A DNA stretch of 64,000 nucleotides from Kitasatospora paranensis (GCF_039544005.1 NZ_BAABKV010000001.1:5146001-5210000), one strand, 5' to 3'; positions 38,252 through 47,446 are shown, counted from the first letter of the stretch. The notes: generated from the letters alone by a model not told the origin. A program made the numbers and translations.

Positions 38252-38785
38252 GTGTTCTGGGTGATCGTGGCGGCGATGGCCGTGGTGGTCGGCGGTGCGG
38301 CGCTGGTGGCGCTCGGCGGAGGCGGGGTGCTCCCGGAGGCGGTCCCGGACCGGATCGCCGCCCGGCTGCCGCAGGACCGGCCGCTGGCCCGGCACGACGT
38401 CGACGGGCTGCGGCTGCCGATGGCGGTGCGCGGCTACCGGATGGACGAGGTGGACGACGTGCTCGACCGGCTCGGCACCGAGCTGGCCCTGCGGGACTCC
38501 CGGATCGCCGAGCTGGAGGCGGCCGCCGTCGTCCGCGGCTCGGTCGAGGCGGCGCCGGACACCGCGGTGCTCGACGAGCCGCTGCCCGGCCTGGAGGAGT
38601 TCGCCGCGGTGATCGAGCCGGCTGCGGCACCGGCGGACGAGGCCGACGCCGGTGAGGACAGTGCCGCCGGCCCGGCCGTGGCCGGTGAGCAGGCCGCAGC
38701 CGAGCAGACCGCCGGTGAGGAGGCCGCAGCCGAGCAGACCGCCGGTGAGCAGGCCAAGGCCGACCTGGAGAAGAAGCAGAAGTGA
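38252..38785 (+). CDS. DivIVA-domain membrane protein
   Basis: 177 residues. An N-terminal membrane helix (FWVIVAAMAVVVGGAALVAL) is followed by a DivIVA-like segment, LPMAVRGYRMDEVDDVLDRL, then a coiled coil and an acidic Ala/Glu-rich tail with a duplicated AAAEQTAGE unit. DivIVA-domain proteins localise to curved membranes and cell poles; this short form is typical next to tag in actinobacteria. The start is GTG. The stop overlaps the tag start by 4 bases. Confidence 0.8.
   Translation: MFWVIVAAMAVVVGGAALVALGGGGVLPEAVPDRIAARLPQDRPLARHDVDGLRLPMAVRGYRMDEVDDVLDRLGTELALRDSRIAELEAAAVVRGSVEAAPDTAVLDEPLPGLEEFAAVIEPAAAPADEADAGEDSAAGPAVAGEQAAAEQTAGEEAAAEQTAGEQAKADLEKKQK
38687..38756. repeat. 30-bp tandem repeat, about 2.3 copies
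   Basis: Units containing GCCGCAGCCGAGCAGACCGC encode repeated AAAEQTAGE in the tail of the DivIVA-domain protein. One unit differs by CAG to GAG. Confidence 0.6.
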
Positions 38786-39392
38786 GCGACGAGGCGACCG
38801 GCGCCGTCCCCGGCCCCGACGGCCTGCTGCGCTGCGGCTGGGGCCTGTCGGCCGAGGACTACCGGGAGTACCACGACACCGAGTGGGGCCGGCCGGTGCA
38901 CGGCGACGACCCGCTCTTCGAGCGGGTCAGCCTGGAGGCGTTCCAGTCCGGGCTCTCCTGGATCACCATCCTGCGCCGCCGGGAGGGCTTCCGGGCGGCG
39001 TTCGCGGGCTTCCGGATCTCCGAGGTGGCCGGGTTCGGCCCCGCCGACACCGAGCGGCTCCTGCAGGACGCCGGCATCATCCGCAACCGGGCCAAGATCG
39101 AGGCGACGGTGGCCAACGCCCGCGCCGCGCTGGAGCTGGACGGCGGGCTGGACGCGCTGATCTGGCGGTACGCCGCCGACCCGGACCGCCCGGCCCCCGG
39201 ACGCTCGCCGAGGTGCCGGCCGTGACCGCTGAGTCGACGGCGCTGGCCAAGGAGCTGAAGAAGCGCGGCTTCCGCTTCGTCGGGCCGACCACGGCGTACG
39301 CGCTGATGCAGGCCTGCGGCCTGGTCGACGACCACCTGGCGGACTGTCACGTCCGCACCTCCGGCGCCGCCGGCCGCCCGGCCGGGACCTGA
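38782..39392 (+). CDS. tag: DNA-3-methyladenine glycosylase I (frameshifted)
   Basis: About 203 residues after repair. This base-excision enzyme removes 3-methyladenine. The start LLRCGWG with zinc Cys, then YHDTEWGRPV and the C-terminal zinc motif DHLADCHV (His and Cys) define the Tag family. The frame breaks in the five C at 39194-39198; one added C gives DRPAPRTLAEVPAV. It is translationally coupled to the DivIVA-domain gene through GTGA. Confidence 0.87.
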
Positions 39393-39456
39393 GCGCTGCC
39401 CGGCCGGACAGGGCCCTGGCTCCGGCCGGCGCGGGCCGGCCCGGAGGCCGTCCGGG

Positions 39457-40257
39457 TCAGCGCCCGACGTACTTCGGCGTCTCCTTGGCGACGAAGGCGC
39501 GGACGGCGATGGTGTGGTCCTCGCTCTCCCCGGCCATGGTCTGCAGCTCGTCCTCCTTGTCGAGGAGCTCGCTCAGCGAGTGCGAGGCCGCGTACGCCAG
39601 CGACTCCTTGACGGCGCCGTAGGCGACGGTCGGGCCGGCCGCCAGCTGGGCGGCGAACTCCCGTGCGGTCGCTGCGAGTTCGACGCCCGGCACGACCCGG
39701 GTGGCGAGCCCGAGGTCGAGCGCCTCCGGGGCCTTCACGGTGCGCGGCAGCATCAGCAGCTCGGTCGCCCGGGCGTGCCCGACGAGCCGTGGCAGCGTCC
39801 AGGAGACCCCGGAGTCCGCGGTGAGCGCGACCCCCACGAAGGACGTGTTGAAGCCCGCCGTGTCGGCGACGATCCGGAAGTCGCAGGCGAACGCCAGGCC
39901 GGCGCCGGCGCCCGCCGCCACGCCGTTGACCGCGGCGACGGTGGGCTTGCGCATCCCGGCGAGCGCCCGCAGCAGCGGGTTGTAGTGCTCGGCCACCGTC
40001 CTCAGCGCGCCCTCGCCGGTCTCCTCGGCGTGCTTGAGCAGGCCCAGGTGCTCCTTGAGGTCCTGGCCGACGCAGAACGCCCGGTCGCCCGCCCCGGTCA
40101 GCAGCACCGCGCGGACCGCCGGGTCGCCGGCGGCCTCGACGACGGCGTCGCGCAGCGCGACCTTGGTGGCGACGTCCAGGGCGTTCATCGCGTCCGGGCG
40201 GTTGATGGTGATGACGGCGAGTGCGCCGTCGAGCTCGTACAGCACGGGGTCGGACAT
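39457..40257 (-). CDS. Enoyl-CoA hydratase/isomerase family protein
   Basis: 266-residue crotonase-fold protein. The oxyanion-hole segments are GDRAFCVGQDL and AAVNGVAAGAGAGLAFACD. The second active-site position reads TADSGVSW rather than Glu-bearing forms, as in PaaG-like isomerases. It acts on CoA thioesters in the cytosol; the precise substrate cannot be told. It stands alone on the minus strand. Confidence 0.88.
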   Translation of the reverse strand: MSDPVLYELDGALAVITINRPDAMNALDVATKVALRDAVVEAAGDPAVRAVLLTGAGDRAFCVGQDLKEHLGLLKHAEETGEGALRTVAEHYNPLLRALAGMRKPTVAAVNGVAAGAGAGLAFACDFRIVADTAGFNTSFVGVALTADSGVSWTLPRLVGHARATELLMLPRTVKAPEALDLGLATRVVPGVELAATAREFAAQLAAGPTVAYGAVKESLAYAASHSLSELLDKEDELQTMAGESEDHTIAVRAFVAKETPKYVGR

Positions 40258-40578
40258 CGGGTGAGGGCTCCCTGGTGGTGGTCGGACGTCGGGTCGGCGG
40301 CCGTTCGGGACGGGCCGACCGGTTCAGCATGGCCCAGGGGGCGGCCGGCTGGGGAGTGTGAGGTAGCGCACGGTCCGGCCGCTGTCACGGGAGCACCCGA
40401 ATGGGGCTTATGCACGGCGATGGCCCGGTATGGGAGAGTGCGGTCGCCGCTGCCCGGAGAGTGATGTTGGTCATCGGGGTGCGGGATGCGGGATAATGGC
40501 TTCCGATCAATGCGTTCGATACCGGCGGTGGACGGACCTCCGGTACGTAGCTGAGCGGTTGCAGGAAGGGGAACGAGC
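40258..40578 (+). promoter_or_regulatory. Divergent promoter region before the DUF3117 gene
   Basis: 321 bp. A GATAAT hexamer at 40492-40497 with TTGGTC 19 bases upstream is the best promoter candidate for the DUF3117 gene, placing its start about 75 bases before the ATG. No other gene is seen. Confidence 0.35.
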
Positions 40579-40746
40579 ATGGCGGCCATGAAGCCGCGGA
40601 CGGGTGACGGCCCGCTCGAGGTCACCAAAGAGGGGCGGGGCATCATCATGCGAGTTCCGCTCGAGGGCGGCGGTCGCCTGGTGGTGGAGCTGACGCCCGA
40701 TGAGGCCGACGCCCTCGGCGAGGCTCTGAAGAAGGCCTGCGGCTGA
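40579..40746 (+). CDS. DUF3117 small protein
   Basis: 55 residues: MAAMKPRTGDGPLEVTKEGR, then a short beta-rich segment IIMRVPLEGGGRLVVELT and a helix PDEADALGEALKKACG. This very conserved actinobacterial protein (Rv1211-like, from memory) has no known function. GAAGGGG precedes the ATG. It is monocistronic, with a strong hairpin 37 bases after the stop. Confidence 0.92.
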   Translation: MAAMKPRTGDGPLEVTKEGRGIIMRVPLEGGGRLVVELTPDEADALGEALKKACG

Positions 40747-40783
40747 CGCAGCGGGTGCTCACCTCATCTCCTGGAGATGCCGG

Positions 40784-40818
40784 CAGGGCCCGGATCCGAT
40801 CAGCGGATCCGGGCCCTG
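40784..40818 (+). terminator. Terminator after the DUF3117 gene
   Basis: A perfect 15-bp stem (40784-40798 with 40804-40818) with an ATCAG loop, between convergent genes. Confidence 0.8.
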
Positions 40819-40878
40819 TGCCGTGCGGCGCCGGGCGGTGTTCCCGCCGCCCGCGGCGCGCCCGGCCCGGACGGGGTG

Positions 40879-41451
40879 TCAGCGCTTGACGGCGCAGAGC
40901 AGGCCGTCGCTGACCGGCAGCAGGGCGGGCAGCAGCCGGTCGCTCTCCCGGACCTCCCGGACGAGCTCGCGCACCGCGTGGGTCTGCGGGTCGTTCCGGT
41001 CGGGCTCGGCGAGCCGGCCCTGCTGGAAGACGCCCTCGAAGCAGACCATGCCGCCGGGCCGGAGCAGCCGCAACGATTCTGCAAGATAGGACTGCGACTC
41101 GGCCGGATCGCCGTCACAGAAGACCAGGTCGTACTGCCCGTCGGCGAGCCGCGGCAGCACGTCCAGCGCCCGCCCCGGGATGAACCGGGCCCGGTTCGGC
41201 GCGAAGCCGGCCGCCTGGTAGGCCTCGCGCGCGTACTGCTGGCGCACCGGCTCGCTGTCGACGGTGGTCAGCACGCCGTCCGGCCGCATGCCGCGCAGCA
41301 GGTAGACCCCGGACACGCCCGTCCCGGTGCCGATCTCGGCGACCGACTTGGCGTCCACCGCCGCCGCGAGCAGCCGCAGGAAGGCGCCGCCGCTGGGGCC
41401 GATCGCCCGTATCCCGGTGCGCGCCGACTGGGCCCGGGCGTAGGTCAGCAC
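40879..41451 (-). CDS. O-methyltransferase family 3 (start uncertain)
   Basis: At least 190 residues. The SAM-binding motif VAEIGTGTGVSG, then DGVLTTVDSEP and the catalytic-loop Asp region YDLVFCDGDPAE mark a cation-dependent O-methyltransferase. The GTG at 41451 is only the first legal start. Coding-like sequence continues in frame upstream (EEAAITEFGPERAALADTYV) to about 41560, with no ATG, GTG or TTG, so the true start may be a rare codon or hidden by an indel. It is divergent from the sigma factor gene, as in mycobacteria. Confidence 0.8.
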   Translation of the reverse strand: MLTYARAQSARTGIRAIGPSGGAFLRLLAAAVDAKSVAEIGTGTGVSGVYLLRGMRPDGVLTTVDSEPVRQQYAREAYQAAGFAPNRARFIPGRALDVLPRLADGQYDLVFCDGDPAESQSYLAESLRLLRPGGMVCFEGVFQQGRLAEPDRNDPQTHAVRELVREVRESDRLLPALLPVSDGLLCAVKR

Positions 41452-41719
41452 CGCGTCCTCGCCGACGTAGGTGTCGGCGAGCGCTGCGCGCTCTGGCCCG
41501 AACTCGGTGATGGCTGCCTCTTCCGGAGCGCCTGGTGCCGACCCGATGTCGACAATTTTCAGCCACAGATTACTGGCCGCCCGGGAACCGCGTCCGTCGG
41601 CGGGCCGTTGAAGGGGACAGGACTTGGCGATCAGGGTGCCGACGGCACCGTCGAGGCGGGCCGGCGGCCCGTCCGGGGGCGGTCTGGCACTTTATCCGGA
41701 TCCGACGGGCGAGGTGGAT

Positions 41720-42546
41720 ATGGTGGTGGCCCTGCTGGGCAGAAGAGCCGACCGAGGAGGTGTGGCCGAGGGCGACGTCCCTGTGCAGCGGCACGTCCGC
41801 GGCACCTCGTCGGCCCGTACGCCGAAGCCCGTGATGAACCAGCCCGCGCACTCCCCCTGGACGCACACCCCGCGGCCGACGAGACGACGGCCGAGCCGGC
41901 CGCGCTCGCCACCTTCGCCGAGGGCCCCGACGCGCAGAGCTGGACGCCGCCCACCTGGGAGGAGATCGTCGAGGCGCACAGCGCCCGGGTCTACCGCCTG
42001 GCCTACCGGCTGACGGGCAATCAGCACGACGCCGAGGACCTCACGCAGGAGGTCTTCGTCCGGGTCTTCCGCTCGCTCTCCACCTACACGCCCGGCACCT
42101 TCGAGGGCTGGCTGCACCGCATCACCACCAATCTCTTCCTCGACATGGTGCGCCGCCGCCAGCGGATCCGCTTCGACGCCCTCGCCGAGGACGCCGCCGA
42201 GCGGCTGCCCAGCCGCGAGCCCAGCCCGGCCCAGCACTTCAGCGACACCCACTTCGACGCCGACGTCCAGCAGGCGCTGGACACCCTCGCGCCCGAGTTC
42301 CGCGCCGCCGTCGTCCTGTGCGACATCGAGGGCCTCTCCTACGAGGAGATCGCGGCCACCCTGGGCGTCAAGCTCGGGACGGTCCGCAGCCGGATCCACC
42401 GCGGCCGCTCGCACCTGCGCGCCGCCCTCAAGCACCGCGCGCCCAACGCCGCCCCCGGCCGACTGCGCCGCGGCGGCTCGGCCGAGCCCGTCCCGGTCGG
42501 CGCCGACCCCGGCGCGGCGGGTGGTCTCGACCGGAGGGGCTCGTGA
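41720..42546 (+). CDS. ECF RNA polymerase sigma factor (mycobacterial SigE-like; frameshifted)
   Basis: About 275 residues from ATG 41720 (GAGG six bases upstream). Region 2 (VYRLAYRLTGNQHDAEDLTQ then EVFVRVFRSL) and region 4 (LSYEEIAATLGVKLGTVRSR) are intact. Near 41853-41871 the frame moves by one base; one C added in either C run links MNQPAHSP to AADETTAEPAALATF. A later start at ATG 41834 is possible. The gene is coupled (GTGA) to a zinc anti-sigma factor. This is not the Streptomyces CseBC-controlled sigE but resembles mycobacterial SigE by position and sequence. Confidence 0.88.
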
Positions 42547-43610
42547 GCGGCGGCGCCGCGGCAGGCGGCGGGCGGCTGGAGCCGGCCGGCCGGTCCCGGC
42601 GGGGCCCGTCCTGGGCCCAGCTCGGCCGGCGCGGCAGCGAGCAGGCGTACTCCGCCGACCCGTCGGGCGCGGTGGAGCTGCGATCCCTCCCCGTCCGGGC
42701 GGTGGGCGAGCCGGCCGAGGAGCACCATCTCGGCGACCGGCTCTCCGCCTACCTCGACGGCGAGCTCGGCCACGACTCCCGTGAGCGGGTCCAGGCCCAC
42801 CTCGCGACCTGCCCCGACTGCCTCGCGGAGGCGGACGAGGGCCGTGCGGTCAAACACCTGCTGACCCGCACCGACACGCCCGACCCCTCCTCGACCCTGA
42901 TGGCGCGCCTGATGGCGGTCGCCGCCCTGCCGGAGGACGAGCGCGGTGACGGCCCGGGGGCCGACGGCACCCCCGCGGCGGCCCCGCCCGTCGCGGGCAC
43001 CCTCGGCGGCAGCCGGCTGACCGGCGGCTCGTTCGGCCGCGGCGCCGGTTCCTCGTTCGGCTCCGGCGCGCTCGGTGCGGACACCCCGATTCCCGGCGTC
43101 GACCCCCGGGCCGGCCTGCCGGGCCCCGGCGTCGTGTCCGACCGTCCCTTTCCGGCGGAGCGCCCCTTCGCCGCGGGCCTCCCGTCGGCGGGCGACCCGC
43201 GCGGCCCGGGGGCCCTGCGCAGCCTGACCGAACTCCGCGCCCGGCGCGGTCCGCTGCCCGTGCGCCCGTCGGCCGGTGTGCCCGAGCCGGCTGCGGCCGC
43301 CGCCACCGGCCGCCCGTCGGCGCCGTTCGGCCGCCGCTTCGTCTTCGCCGCCGCCGGGGCGTTCTCGGTGGCCGCGGTCACCCTGGGCGGTGTCGGTGGC
43401 CCCGCCACCGTCGGCGGCGAGGAGCAGCACGGCATCCGGGTCACCCCGGTGAGCGGTCCGGGCGCCGGCACCGCCCCGCTGGTCGCCCAGCTGCCCGCGG
43501 ACTTCCCGATGATGCCGGTGGTGGCCTCGCAGGCCCCGGCGGCCGTCCCGCAGCCCGCGGGGACGAATCTCCCGGGTGACGCGTTCTTCCCGCACCACCT
43601 GCTCCGCTAG
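42543..43610 (+). CDS. Zinc-binding anti-sigma factor (membrane anchored)
   Basis: 355 residues from GTG 42543. The ZAS motif HLATCPDC (His86, Cys90, Cys93), with upstream His in EEHHLGDRLSAYLDGEL, should hold the sigma factor inactive. A long Gly/Pro/Arg-rich linker leads to one membrane helix (RRFVFAAAGAFSVAAVTLGG, C-terminal third) and a short outer tail. Release probably needs redox change or proteolysis; the htrA gene that follows in mycobacteria is absent here. Confidence 0.88.
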   Translation: MSGGAAAGGGRLEPAGRSRRGPSWAQLGRRGSEQAYSADPSGAVELRSLPVRAVGEPAEEHHLGDRLSAYLDGELGHDSRERVQAHLATCPDCLAEADEGRAVKHLLTRTDTPDPSSTLMARLMAVAALPEDERGDGPGADGTPAAAPPVAGTLGGSRLTGGSFGRGAGSSFGSGALGADTPIPGVDPRAGLPGPGVVSDRPFPAERPFAAGLPSAGDPRGPGALRSLTELRARRGPLPVRPSAGVPEPAAAAATGRPSAPFGRRFVFAAAGAFSVAAVTLGGVGGPATVGGEEQHGIRVTPVSGPGAGTAPLVAQLPADFPMMPVVASQAPAAVPQPAGTNLPGDAFFPHHLLR

Positions 43611-43618
43611 GAGGCCCG

Positions 43619-43654
43619 GGAGGCGGGGCCGGCGAAGGCCGGCGGGCCGCCTCC
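43619..43654 (+). terminator. Hairpin after the anti-sigma gene
   Basis: Outer stem GGAGGCGG/CCGCCTCC (43619-43626 with 43647-43654) encloses a GCCGGC/GCCGGC inner stem. Confidence 0.55.
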
Positions 43655-43785
43655 GGCCCGCCGAGTGGTCTTCGCCACCGCTTCACCGGGCTGCGGGGTC
43701 ACATCGGGGTGTCGGCCATTACCCTGTAGGCACGACCGATGTCCACCGAGCTCGTCGCGTCGTCCATCAGGAGCTGGGAGCTTAC

Positions 43786-44214
43786 GTGTTCACTGACATA
43801 GGCCCTCTGGAGGTCGTCGCGCTGGCCGTCATGGCCATTGTGATCTTCGGGCCGGACAAGCTCCCGAAGCTCATCCAGGACACCATGGGCTTCATCCGCA
43901 AGGTCCGGGCCTTCGCCGACAGCGCCAAGGACGACATCCGCACCGAGCTCGGTCCGGAGTTCCAGGACTTCGAGTTCACCGACCTGCACCCGAAGACCTT
44001 CGTCCGCAAGCAGCTCATGGGCGGCAACGAGGACCCGCTGGGCTTCAAGGAGCTCAAGGACGGTCTGGACTTCAAGTCGGCGCTGAACGACGAGCCCCCG
44101 ACCCGGTCGTCCGCGCCCGCCCGCACCGCCGACCTCACCAAGTCGGCGCCCGTCTCCTCCGGCGCGCCGCTGGCGGCCGGTGAGCGCCCGCCGTTCGACC
44201 TGGACGCCACCTGA
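43786..44214 (+). CDS. tatB: Twin-arginine translocase subunit TatB
   Basis: 142 residues from GTG 43786, preceded by GGGAG. The N-terminal membrane helix with conserved Glu (DIGPLEVVALAVMAIVIF), the FGPDKLP hinge, an amphipathic helix and a charged soluble tail are typical. TatB receives twin-arginine signal peptides together with TatC, which is encoded elsewhere. The surroundings (sigma, anti-sigma, tatB) match the mycobacterial arrangement. Confidence 0.92.
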   Translation: MFTDIGPLEVVALAVMAIVIFGPDKLPKLIQDTMGFIRKVRAFADSAKDDIRTELGPEFQDFEFTDLHPKTFVRKQLMGGNEDPLGFKELKDGLDFKSALNDEPPTRSSAPARTADLTKSAPVSSGAPLAAGERPPFDLDAT

Positions 44215-44247
44215 GCCCGCGCCCGCCGCAGGCCCCTCCGACGCGCC

Positions 44248-44285
44248 CGACGCCCCGCCCGGTCACCCGACCGGCCGGGGCGTCG
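44248..44285 (+). terminator. Terminator after tatB
   Basis: A 17-bp stem with one mismatch (44248-44264 with 44269-44285) and an ACCC loop. Confidence 0.8.
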
Positions 44286-44433
44286 GCGTGTGTGCCGCTA
44301 GGGTGATCGGTGCTCCCGCCGCGCCGCAGTGCGCCGTACGGCCCGCCGTCGGCCCCGTTGCGCGGGCCGGGGGCGCCCGGTGCGCCACCATGGAACGCTG
44401 CGGCAGAACACGGGTGCGTGGAGGAGGCCTGCG

Positions 44434-45111
44434 ATGGACGCGACGAGCCGAGCGGTGGAGACGGCCCCGCCAGGAGGGCGCGGTGCGCCCGTGGTGGGTG
44501 CCCAGGCAGGCCCCGCCGACCCGCTGGCGCCCTACCTGGCGGCGGACTTCCCCTGGTACGGGCTCGACGAGGGCTGGACGGGCCGTCGCTGGCTCTTCCC
44601 GGTCGGCGCCGGCCGGGCCGGACAGGGCGCCGGGACGGACTACGGCTCGCTCGGCCACGGCGACGAGCCGGCCCGGCCGTACGAGTCCCGCGAGGCCAAC
44701 CGGTTCGCGGTGGTGGTGACGGTGGCCCGGCGTCCCGGCCGCCGCAGCGCCGACGACACCGGCACCCTGGAGGCCACCTCGGCGTCCTCCGCCGCCTGGC
44801 TGGCCGGCTCGGGCCTGCTCGCCACCGTGCCGCCCGGCCAGCTCGACCGGGCGCTGCGGCAGGACTGGCTCGACCAGCAGACCGCCCTCGCCTGGGACCT
44901 CGCCGACGACCTGGAGGGCCCGGGCTGGTCGCCGCTCACCCTGCCGGTGAACGGCGTGCCGCAGCCCTTCCACTACCGCGAGTCCGAGTACGGCTGGGTG
45001 CTGGCCGGCGAGGCCCCGGGCGTCCTGCTGGGCGCCTACGGCCGCGGCGTCAGTGCGTACGGCATCGGCTTCAGCACCCTGCCGGACCTCGCCTCCTACC
45101 ACGGACGCTGA
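44434..45111 (+). CDS. Hypothetical protein
   Basis: 225 residues from ATG 44434 with GAGGAGG nine bases upstream. Soluble, rich in Trp and Tyr (DFPWYGLDEGWTGRRWLFPV), with no signal peptide and no motif I recognise. The composition and good ribosome site support a real gene. It lies between tatB and mrp and appears monocistronic. Confidence 0.65.
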   Translation: MDATSRAVETAPPGGRGAPVVGAQAGPADPLAPYLAADFPWYGLDEGWTGRRWLFPVGAGRAGQGAGTDYGSLGHGDEPARPYESREANRFAVVVTVARRPGRRSADDTGTLEATSASSAAWLAGSGLLATVPPGQLDRALRQDWLDQQTALAWDLADDLEGPGWSPLTLPVNGVPQPFHYRESEYGWVLAGEAPGVLLGAYGRGVSAYGIGFSTLPDLASYHGR

Positions 45112-45313
45112 CCACCGCGCCGGGGCCCGCCACCGGTCCTGCCGGGCCGGCAGGCCCCGCTGCGCCCGGGGCGGTCGGACGGCTGCCGTGGCGCCCGCCG
45201 GCTCGGGAACTCCAGGGCGAGCCCCGGCAGGAACGTCATCACGGCTGTACCCCCGTGCCGCTCCACCACCCGCGCGATACAGTCCGGCCGGTGTCGACAG
45301 GAGAAGAGCACGG

Positions 45314-45535
45314 ATGAAGGCTCGGCTTCGTACGTGCCGGGGCGTGCTGGTGCGACTGAGCTGCCTCACGGGGCTGAGCGCCGAGGTCTTCGCGGGTCAT
45401 GCCTGGTGGAGGCCGATAGCAGCGGTGACCCTGCTTCTCGGCCTGCTGGTGACATTCCACGATGTATGGGACTACCTGCACAAGCGGCCGTCCCGGGCGC
45501 CGGTGGCAATCACCCGGACCTCGCCGCCCGCCTGA
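45314..45535 (+). CDS. Small basic membrane protein
   Basis: 73 residues from ATG 45314 after AGGAGA. A basic N-terminus (MKARLRTCRGVLVRLSC) precedes one hydrophobic segment (PIAAVTLLLGLLVTF) and an HDVWDYLHKRP polar stretch. No family is recognised. It ends just before a strong hairpin shared with mrp. Confidence 0.5.
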   Translation: MKARLRTCRGVLVRLSCLTGLSAEVFAGHAWWRPIAAVTLLLGLLVTFHDVWDYLHKRPSRAPVAITRTSPPA

Positions 45536-45549
45536 AGGCCGCAACGGCA

Positions 45550-45599
45550 AACGGGCCGGTCAGCGGGTCGGGGAGTGCCCCGCCGCTGACCGGCCCGTT
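45550..45599. terminator. Bidirectional terminator between the small membrane gene and mrp
   Basis: A perfect 17-bp stem (45550-45566 with 45583-45599) with a 16-base loop, ending 7 bases from the mrp stop. Confidence 0.85.
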
Positions 45600-45605
45600 G
45601 CTCGG

Positions 45606-46766
45606 TCAGAACTTGTTCTTCGGGGTGAGCCCGAGCGACAGGCCGGAGAGGCCGCGCTGGCGGCCGCCGAGCTTGCCGGCGACGGCCCGCAGGGCGGCGC
45701 CGGCGGGCGAGTCGGGGGCGGCCAGGACGACCGGGCGGCCGTCGTCGCCGCCTTCGCGCAGGCGCACGTCGATCGGGATCGAGCCGAGCACCGGCACGGT
45801 GGCGCCGACGGAGCGGGTGAGTGCGTCGGCCACGGTCTGGCCGCCGCCGGTGCCGAAGACGTCGATCATCTCGTCGCAGTGCGGGCAGGGCATGCCCGAC
45901 ATGTTCTCGATGACGCCGACGATCTTCTGGTGGGTCTGCAGGGCGATCGTGCCGGCCCGCTCGGCGACCTCGGCGGCGGCCATCTGCGGGGTGGTGACGA
46001 TCAGGATCTCGGCGTTCGGCACCAGCTGGGCGACCGAGATGGCGATGTCGCCGGTGCCCGGGGGCAGGTCGAGGAGCAGGACGTCCAGGTCGCCCCAGTA
46101 CACGTCGGCGAGGAACTGCTGGAGGGCGCGGTGCAGCATCGGGCCGCGCCAGACCACGGGGGCGTTGCCCGGGGTGAACATGCCGATCGAGATGACCTTC
46201 ACGCCGTTCGCCGACGGCGGCATGATCATGTCCTGGACCTGGGTCGGCCGGCCCTCCACGCCGAGCATGCGGGGCACGCTGTGGCCGTAGATGTCGGCGT
46301 CCACGACGGCGACCTTGAGGCCGTCCGCGGCCATCGCCGCGGCCAGGTTGACGGTGACCGAGGACTTGCCGACGCCGCCCTTGCCGGACGCGACCGCGTA
46401 CACCCGGGTCAGCGTGCCCGGCTTGGCGAACGGGATCTCGCGTTCGGGCGCCCCGCCGCGCAGCAGCTGCGAGAGCTCCTTGCGCTGCTCGTCGCTCATC
46501 ACGTCGAGCTCGACCTCGACGGCGGTGACCCCGGGGACCTTCGCGACCGCGTCGGTCACCCGCTGGGTGATCGTCTCGCGCATCGGACAGCCGGAGACGG
46601 TGAGGTACACCGCGACCTTCACCGCGCCGCCGTCGGCGATCCCGACGGATTTCACCATGCCGATCTCGGTGATCGGGCGGTTGATCTCCGGGTCGTGGAC
46701 GGTCGCCAGCGCCGTGCGCACGGACTCCTCCGTCACGCCGGCGGCAATCTCGGTCTCGTTGGCCAT
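45606..46766 (-). CDS. mrp: Mrp/ApbC iron-sulfur cluster carrier ATPase
   Basis: A 386-residue P-loop NTPase delivering Fe-S clusters to apoproteins. An N-terminal MIP18/DUF59 domain (HDPEINRPITEIGMV, with Cys60) is followed by the deviant Walker A GKGGVGKS (residues 128-135), switch DADIYGHSVP, LDLPPGTGD and the cluster-binding CPHC motif. The start at ATG 46766 has only a weak AAGG close by. It probably follows DUF1003 and the MgtE-like gene in one minus-strand unit. Confidence 0.92.
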   Translation of the reverse strand: MANETEIAAGVTEESVRTALATVHDPEINRPITEIGMVKSVGIADGGAVKVAVYLTVSGCPMRETITQRVTDAVAKVPGVTAVEVELDVMSDEQRKELSQLLRGGAPEREIPFAKPGTLTRVYAVASGKGGVGKSSVTVNLAAAMAADGLKVAVVDADIYGHSVPRMLGVEGRPTQVQDMIMPPSANGVKVISIGMFTPGNAPVVWRGPMLHRALQQFLADVYWGDLDVLLLDLPPGTGDIAISVAQLVPNAEILIVTTPQMAAAEVAERAGTIALQTHQKIVGVIENMSGMPCPHCDEMIDVFGTGGGQTVADALTRSVGATVPVLGSIPIDVRLREGGDDGRPVVLAAPDSPAGAALRAVAGKLGGRQRGLSGLSLGLTPKNKF

Positions 46767-46822
46767 GCCTTGATGGTACGGCGCCCGGCCCGGGGCCCGA
46801 CCCGTCGGTAGCGTGCTGACGG

Positions 46823-47446
46823 TCACACGAGGTCGCGGCTCCCGCGGCGGTCCTCCAGCTCCTTGAGCAGCGCCTGGAGCTCGGAGCGGACGAAGTCGCG
46901 GGTGGCGACCTCGCCGAGGCCCTGGCGCAGGGCGGCGACCTCGCGGGTGAGGTACTCGGTGTCGGCGATGTTGCGGTCCGAGCGGGCGCGGTCCTGCTCC
47001 ATGTTGACGCGGTCGCGGTCGTCCTGGCGGTTCTGCGCGAGCAGGATCAGCGGCGCCGCGTAGGACGCCTGGAGCGACAGCATCAGGGTCAGGAAGATGA
47101 ACGGGTACTCGTCGAAGCGGACGGTGGCCGGCAGCAGCGTGTTCCACACCACCCAGGCGATGATCACCACCGTCATCCAGACGATGAACCGGCCGGTGCC
47201 CAGGAAGCGCGCGATCCGCTCGGAGAGCTTGCCGAACGCCTCCGGGTCGTAGGTCGGCATCGGGATCAGTCCGCGCCGGGCGGTGCGCGGCTGGTCGAGC
47301 CGGCTGCGGGTGCCCGAGGACTCGGCGCGCTGGGTGCGGCTGCCCTCCCGGGCCCGCAGTTCGCGCAGCTGCCGCAGCTCGCGCAGTTCGCCCTGGATGC
47401 GCTGGCGCGGGCTGTCCTCGCGCCCCCGCTTGCGGTCAGCGTCCAT
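46823..47446 (-). CDS. DUF1003 membrane protein
   Basis: 207 residues from ATG 47446, inside the end of the preceding gene (11-base overlap). A charged Arg/Glu-rich N-terminus (about 60 residues, likely coiled coil) leads to two membrane helices (IVWMTVVIIAWVVWNTLL and PFIFLTLMLSLQASYAAPLI) and a charged coiled coil (QNRQDDRDRVNMEQDRARSD). DUF1003 proteins have no firm function. Coupling to an MgtE-N/CBS protein hints at divalent cation handling. Confidence 0.85.
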   Translation of the reverse strand: MDADRKRGREDSPRQRIQGELRELRQLRELRAREGSRTQRAESSGTRSRLDQPRTARRGLIPMPTYDPEAFGKLSERIARFLGTGRFIVWMTVVIIAWVVWNTLLPATVRFDEYPFIFLTLMLSLQASYAAPLILLAQNRQDDRDRVNMEQDRARSDRNIADTEYLTREVAALRQGLGEVATRDFVRSELQALLKELEDRRGSRDLV

